Shown: positions 6,108 to 8,408 of the stretch, piece by piece | Layout: every line of letters begins with the position of its first letter | Position numbering within the stretch: position 1 is the stretch's first letter | Assembly (NCBI GenBank): GCA_964502525.1 | Contig: CAZCXH010000197.1 | Coordinates: 1 to 8,408, forward strand | Origin: DATLYB01 sp964502525 | Lineage (GTDB): Bacteria > Bacteroidota > Bacteroidia > Chitinophagales > CAIOSU01 | Direction of reading: 5' to 3' | DNA: 8,408 nucleotides | Made by a program: the position numbers and the translations under genes | The notes under the pieces: model-generated | Told to the model about the DNA's origin: nothing | Database searches by the model: none | Seen by the model: only the letters and a program-made list of their open reading frames with translations

Positions 6108-6384
6108 CATGGAGTCTTCTATCAAGGCAAGACCTTTGGGAAATTCACGACTACATAGCGAATGACTCCCCTTTCCATGCGCAAAAAACAGTGAAAATTT
6201 TTTTGAGCGCGTCTCCATCCTGAAAAACTTCCCGCAAATCGGTCGCATGGTGCCGGAATTTGAAGACGAAACAATCCGTGAACTTACAGAAGGCAACTAC
6301 CGCATCGTGTATTGGGTGCAGAGCAGGGACATCACCATTTTGCGTGTGCATCACACTGCAAGAATTCTCCGGAACTTGTACTAA
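6095..6384 (+). pseudogene. RelE/ParE-type toxin split by a one-base shift (or read by -1 frameshifting)
   Basis: The frame from ATG 6095 encodes MGKITWSLLSRQDLWEIHDY and stays open to a TGA at about 6221. Homologous sequence continues in the -1 frame from 6205: ERVSILKNFPQIGRMVPEFE..., then GNYRIVYWVQ and ITILRVHHTARILRNLY with stop TAA at 6382. Together they give 96 residues, normal for a ParE/RelE toxin, with the family pattern of a first helix pair followed by strands ending R-I-L. The break falls in a run of seven T (6198-6204). One more T would restore the frame. The zero-frame codons TTT TTG preceded by T also form the slippery heptamer T TTT TTG at 6199-6205, and a -1 slip there leads directly into the correct frame. 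Mutation, sequencing error and programmed shift cannot be told apart here. Confidence 0.75.
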
Positions 6385-6489
6385 TGAAGCCTCGATTTGC
6401 TGTTGCATGAAAAACGATACCACGATGATTGGAAGAACGGGCAGAGAATTGGTTTCAAAAAATAAAAAGACAGGAAATAAAACTCACAG
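6385..6489 (+). other. spacer between the broken toxin and the VWA fragment
   Basis: Directly after the toxin stop, in the same frame as the toxin's second half, 6388-6465 is open for 25 codons and reads DLLLHEKRYHDDWKNGQRIG before a TAA. This could be the tail of a lost gene, but it has no start codon and no recognised family. Nothing else is seen. Confidence 0.2.
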
Positions 6490-6567
6490 ATGCTCCTCGA
6501 ATTTCTTCTACTTCTTAAAGCACAACGGTTTCCCCGTCTCCCTCTATAAATGCCTCACCCTCATGGA
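6490..6567 (+). pseudogene. 5' fragment of a VWA (CoxE-like) gene, homologous to 7259-7336
   Basis: From the ATG at 6490 the sequence aligns with the start of the complete VWA gene at 7259: both begin ATGnTCCTC and share TTCTTCTAC, CCCCGTCTCCCTC and CCTCACCCTCATG in the same order. One extra base near 6499-6503 shifts the frame. In the restored frame it reads FFYFLKHNGFPVSLYKCLTL against FFYSLKSSGLPVSLHEYLTL. Homology ends at 6567, just before the palindromic repeat, so the rest of this copy is missing. Confidence 0.7.
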
Positions 6568-6577
6568 AGAAATCCAG

Positions 6578-6684
6578 AAACCACAGAGAACACAGAGGTA
6601 TGTGCAGAGGTAAAGAAGAAACAGCTTCTTGTATTTCTCAGCGTTCTCCGCGTGCATTTTCCTTTGCGCCCTCTGCGGTTAAAT
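6578..6684. repeat. imperfect palindromic repeat of the 'CACAGAGAACACAGAGG' type
   Basis: The left arm at 6579-6598 (AACCACAGAGAACACAGAGG) pairs with the reverse complement of 6661-6680 (AACCGCAGAGGGCGCAAAGG) at 15 of 20 positions; all five differences are transitions. The interior repeats the theme in inverted form (TTCTCAGCGTTCTCCGCG near 6635-6652). Similar intergenic 'cacagag' repeats occur widely in environmental bacterial genomes as far as I recall. It encodes no protein and begins where homology of the VWA fragment ends. Confidence 0.6.
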
Positions 6685-6687
6685 TTG
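6657..6687 (+). promoter_or_regulatory. possible promoter of the second toxin-antitoxin pair, overlapping the repeat end
   Basis: TAAATTTG at 6680-6687 fits the -7 consensus TAnnTTTG exactly and ends 22 nt before the antitoxin ATG. At the matching 19-nt distance upstream is TTTT (6657-6660) rather than TTTG. The right arm of the palindromic repeat would thus lie between the two boxes. Confidence 0.35.
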
Positions 6688-6709
6688 TATTTTAGCTTAA
6701 TCGAAATTC

Positions 6710-6943
6710 ATGAACACCGACCTCAAAAAACAAGTCCAGGAAGAAATAGCCGATGCAGATGAGCATATTCTCAAAGCTGTGCTTGCCTTGTTGAAAGAAT
6801 ACAACAAATCTCATTCGAGCTATCAACTCACCGATACGCAATTACAAATTGTAAGAGAGCGCAAAGCGCGCTACGAAAATGGTCAAAGTAAAGGTTACAC
6901 TTGGGATGAAGTGAAGGCGAGGCTAAAGCCTAAAAGAAAGTGA
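6710..6943 (+). CDS. antitoxin, putative addiction-module component family
   Basis: This 77-residue protein begins MNTDLKKQVQEEIADADEHI with a helical segment LKAVLALLKEY, followed by a Ser/Thr/Gln linker and the charged tail RERKARYENGQSKGYTWDEV. Such architecture is typical of short antitoxins that neutralise RelE/ParE toxins; the 'S-G-x-(T/S)W-(D/E)EV' ending is common in the addiction-module component family. Its TGA stop overlaps the GTG start of the next gene (GTGA), implying translational coupling. Unlike the first pair, both partners are intact. Confidence 0.75.
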   Translation: MNTDLKKQVQEEIADADEHILKAVLALLKEYNKSHSSYQLTDTQLQIVRERKARYENGQSKGYTWDEVKARLKPKRK

Positions 6944-7242
6944 AAACTTATTCACTCATCCTGACGCAGGAGGCTGCTGATGAGGTTGAAGTTTCTTACT
7001 ATTACTACGAAGACAAGCAATCAGGACTTGGTGAAAGATTCAAGAAGCAGTTAGACGAAAAGCTATCGCAGATTCAGCGCAATCCTGAAATGTTCCATGT
7101 TGTTGCAGATAATTTCAGAGAAGCGGTATTGCGGGTGTTTCCTTTTGTTGTGATTTTTGAAGTTGTGAAGAATGAAATCAGAGTGTATTCAGTTTTTCAC
7201 ACCAGCCGAAATCCAGCCGGAAGACATAGAAGGACTCATTAA
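6940..7242 (+). CDS. RelE/ParE-family toxin
   Basis: This 100-residue protein reads KTYSLILTQEAADEVEVSYY, then LGERFKKQLDEKLSQIQRNP, NFREAVLRVFPFVVIFEV and IRVYSVFHTSRNP. Strand, two helices and three to four strands with a terminal 'VFHTSRNP' are characteristic of RelE/ParE plasmid-stabilisation toxins. Members either cleave mRNA at the ribosome (RelE) or poison gyrase (ParE); which applies here cannot be read from the sequence. The start is GTG, overlapping the antitoxin stop by 4 nt. The last residues (GRHRRTH) are basic and may extend past the usual family end. The VWA gene starts 16 nt downstream. Confidence 0.85.
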   Translation: MKTYSLILTQEAADEVEVSYYYYEDKQSGLGERFKKQLDEKLSQIQRNPEMFHVVADNFREAVLRVFPFVVIFEVVKNEIRVYSVFHTSRNPAGRHRRTH

Positions 7243-7258
7243 GAACTAACTTTATTCC

Positions 7259-8408
7259 ATGTTCCTCTCCTTCTTCTACTCCCTCAAATCCTCCGGCCTC
7301 CCCGTCTCCCTCCACGAATACCTCACCCTCATGCAGGGCTTAGACGAAGAATTATCAGCAAACAACATTGACGACTTCTACTACCTCAGCCGCTCCATCC
7401 TCATCAAACACGAAGCCCACCTCGACAAGTTCGACCAGCTCTTCGGAGAATACTTCAAAGGCATACAGAAAAAAGCAGATGGACTGTTTGGGGCCACCAT
7501 CCCCGAAGATTGGCTCCGCAAAAACCTCGAACGCCACCTCACCGAAGAAGAGAAAGCGCTCATCAAATCCCTGGGCGGCTTGGACAAGCTCATGGAACGC
7601 TTCCAGCAGCTCCTCGAAGAGCAGAAGAAGCGCCACGAAGGCGGCAACAAGTGGATAGGCACAGGCGGCACCTCACCGTTCGGAGCCAACGGCTACAACC
7701 CCGAAGGATTCCGCATCGGGCAGGCAGGCAGCCGCAACCGCAGCGCCATCAAGGTGTGGGACCAACGCCAGTTCGCCAACCTCAAAGATGATGCAGAGCT
7801 CGACACGCGCAACCTCAAGCTCGCCCTCAAGCGCCTGCGCGTCTTCACCCGCGAAGGCATCGAAGAAGAGCTCGACATTGACGGCACCATTGACCGCACC
7901 TGCCGCAATGCCGGCATGCTCGACATCAGGATGGTGCCCTCCGAGCGCAACCGCGTCAAGGTGCTCATCTTCTTCGACATCGGAGGCTCCATGGACGACC
8001 ACATCGAAACCTGTGAAAAACTCTTCTCAGCCGCCCGGCACGAATTCAAACATCTCGAATATTTCTACTTTCACAACTGCATCTACGAAACCGTGTGGCG
8101 CGACAACCGCAGGCGCAGCGACCGCGTGCCCACCTTCGATGTCATGCACAAATACAATGGCGACTACAAAGTCATCCTCGTGGGCGATGCCGCCATGTCG
8201 CCCTACGAAATCACCCACTCAGGCGGCAGCATCGAGCACAACAACCCCGAGAGCGGGCTCACGTGGCTGCAGCGCCTCAAAACACATTACCCCTACCTCG
8301 CATGGATAAACCCCAACCCCGAGCACGGCTGGGATTACTTCGCCTCCACCAAAATCATCCGCGAATTCACCGACCACCGCATGTACCCCATGACCATCAC
8401 CGGCATCG
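7259..8408 (+). CDS. CoxE-like von Willebrand factor A domain protein (partial, 3' end outside window)
   Basis: The frame is open from ATG 7259 to the window end (383 codons). The N-terminal ~130 residues are helical and charged (LDKFDQLFGEYFKG, LMERFQQLLEEQKKR), followed by a Gly-rich linker (TGGTSPFGANGYNPEGFRIG). A CoxE/VWA-like domain follows from about residue 180, with KVLIFFDIGGSMDDHIE at 234-250 and VILVGDAAMSPYEI at 305-318. The metal-site motif is DIGGS (D240, S244) instead of the usual DxSxS, with D310 a candidate third ligand. In Bacteroidota such proteins usually follow a MoxR-type AAA+ ATPase gene and are thought to act with it as a chaperone-like pair; no such ATPase is in this window, where a toxin lies upstream. 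Codons end strikingly often in C (CTC, TTC, GCC, CGC), unlike the AT-rich genes before it. It is probably within a few codons of its natural end. Confidence 0.85.
   Translation, partial: MFLSFFYSLKSSGLPVSLHEYLTLMQGLDEELSANNIDDFYYLSRSILIKHEAHLDKFDQLFGEYFKGIQKKADGLFGATIPEDWLRKNLERHLTEEEKALIKSLGGLDKLMERFQQLLEEQKKRHEGGNKWIGTGGTSPFGANGYNPEGFRIGQAGSRNRSAIKVWDQRQFANLKDDAELDTRNLKLALKRLRVFTREGIEEELDIDGTIDRTCRNAGMLDIRMVPSERNRVKVLIFFDIGGSMDDHIETCEKLFSAARHEFKHLEYFYFHNCIYETVWRDNRRRSDRVPTFDVMHKYNGDYKVILVGDAAMSPYEITHSGGSIEHNNPESGLTWLQRLKTHYPYLAWINPNPEHGWDYFASTKIIREFTDHRMYPMTITGI

Noticed and set aside
7368..8309. Several long frames on both strands within the VWA gene, including Ser/Thr-rich and Val/Glu-rich ones
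   Set aside because: They are products of the very C-rich codon bias of the VWA gene, whose own frame is continuous from 7259 to the window end with recognisable VWA motifs.

Overview
The window comes from a member of the Bacteroidota. Three signs support this: a near-consensus Bacteroidota promoter (TTTG-N19-TAGCTTTG) ahead of the first gene, weak or absent Shine-Dalgarno sequences, and a secreted protein ending in a type A type IX secretion (T9SS) sorting domain. All convincing genes lie on the + strand.

Left part (83-5460): a succinate dehydrogenase / fumarate reductase operon in the order sdhC-sdhA-sdhB. The 280-residue, five-helix membrane subunit resembles the haem-less 'type F' Sdh1 complex known from mycobacteria, and carries Cys/His motifs compatible with a membrane-embedded Rieske-type cluster. 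The operon has two passengers. Between sdhC and sdhA lies a 457-bp unit made of a four-helix-bundle (23S rRNA intervening-sequence-type) gene bounded by perfect 33-bp inverted repeats, each built from four 8-bp units. Removing it would leave sdhC and sdhA 2 nt apart, so it looks like a clean insertion. Between sdhA and sdhB, with 5-nt gaps on each side, lies a 470-residue T9SS-exported protein with five to six 41-residue repeats.

Middle part (5461-7258): a gene-poor stretch with small uncertain ORFs, then two toxin-antitoxin pairs. The first pair has an intact antitoxin and a RelE/ParE-type toxin split by a one-base shift at a run of seven T, which is also a T TTT TTG slippery heptamer. Between the pairs are a 78-bp fragment homologous to the start of the downstream VWA gene and an imperfect palindromic repeat of the 'CACAGAGAACACAGAGG' type. 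The second pair is intact, with a GTGA stop/start overlap.

Right part (7259-8408, running off the window): a CoxE-like von Willebrand factor A protein with an altered MIDAS motif (DIGGS), written in very C-rich codons unlike its toxin-antitoxin neighbours.

The strongest candidate for something undescribed is the inverted-repeat-bounded four-helix-bundle unit. It resembles a protein-coding version of the stem-bounded intervening sequences of 23S rRNA, but sits inside a protein-coding operon.
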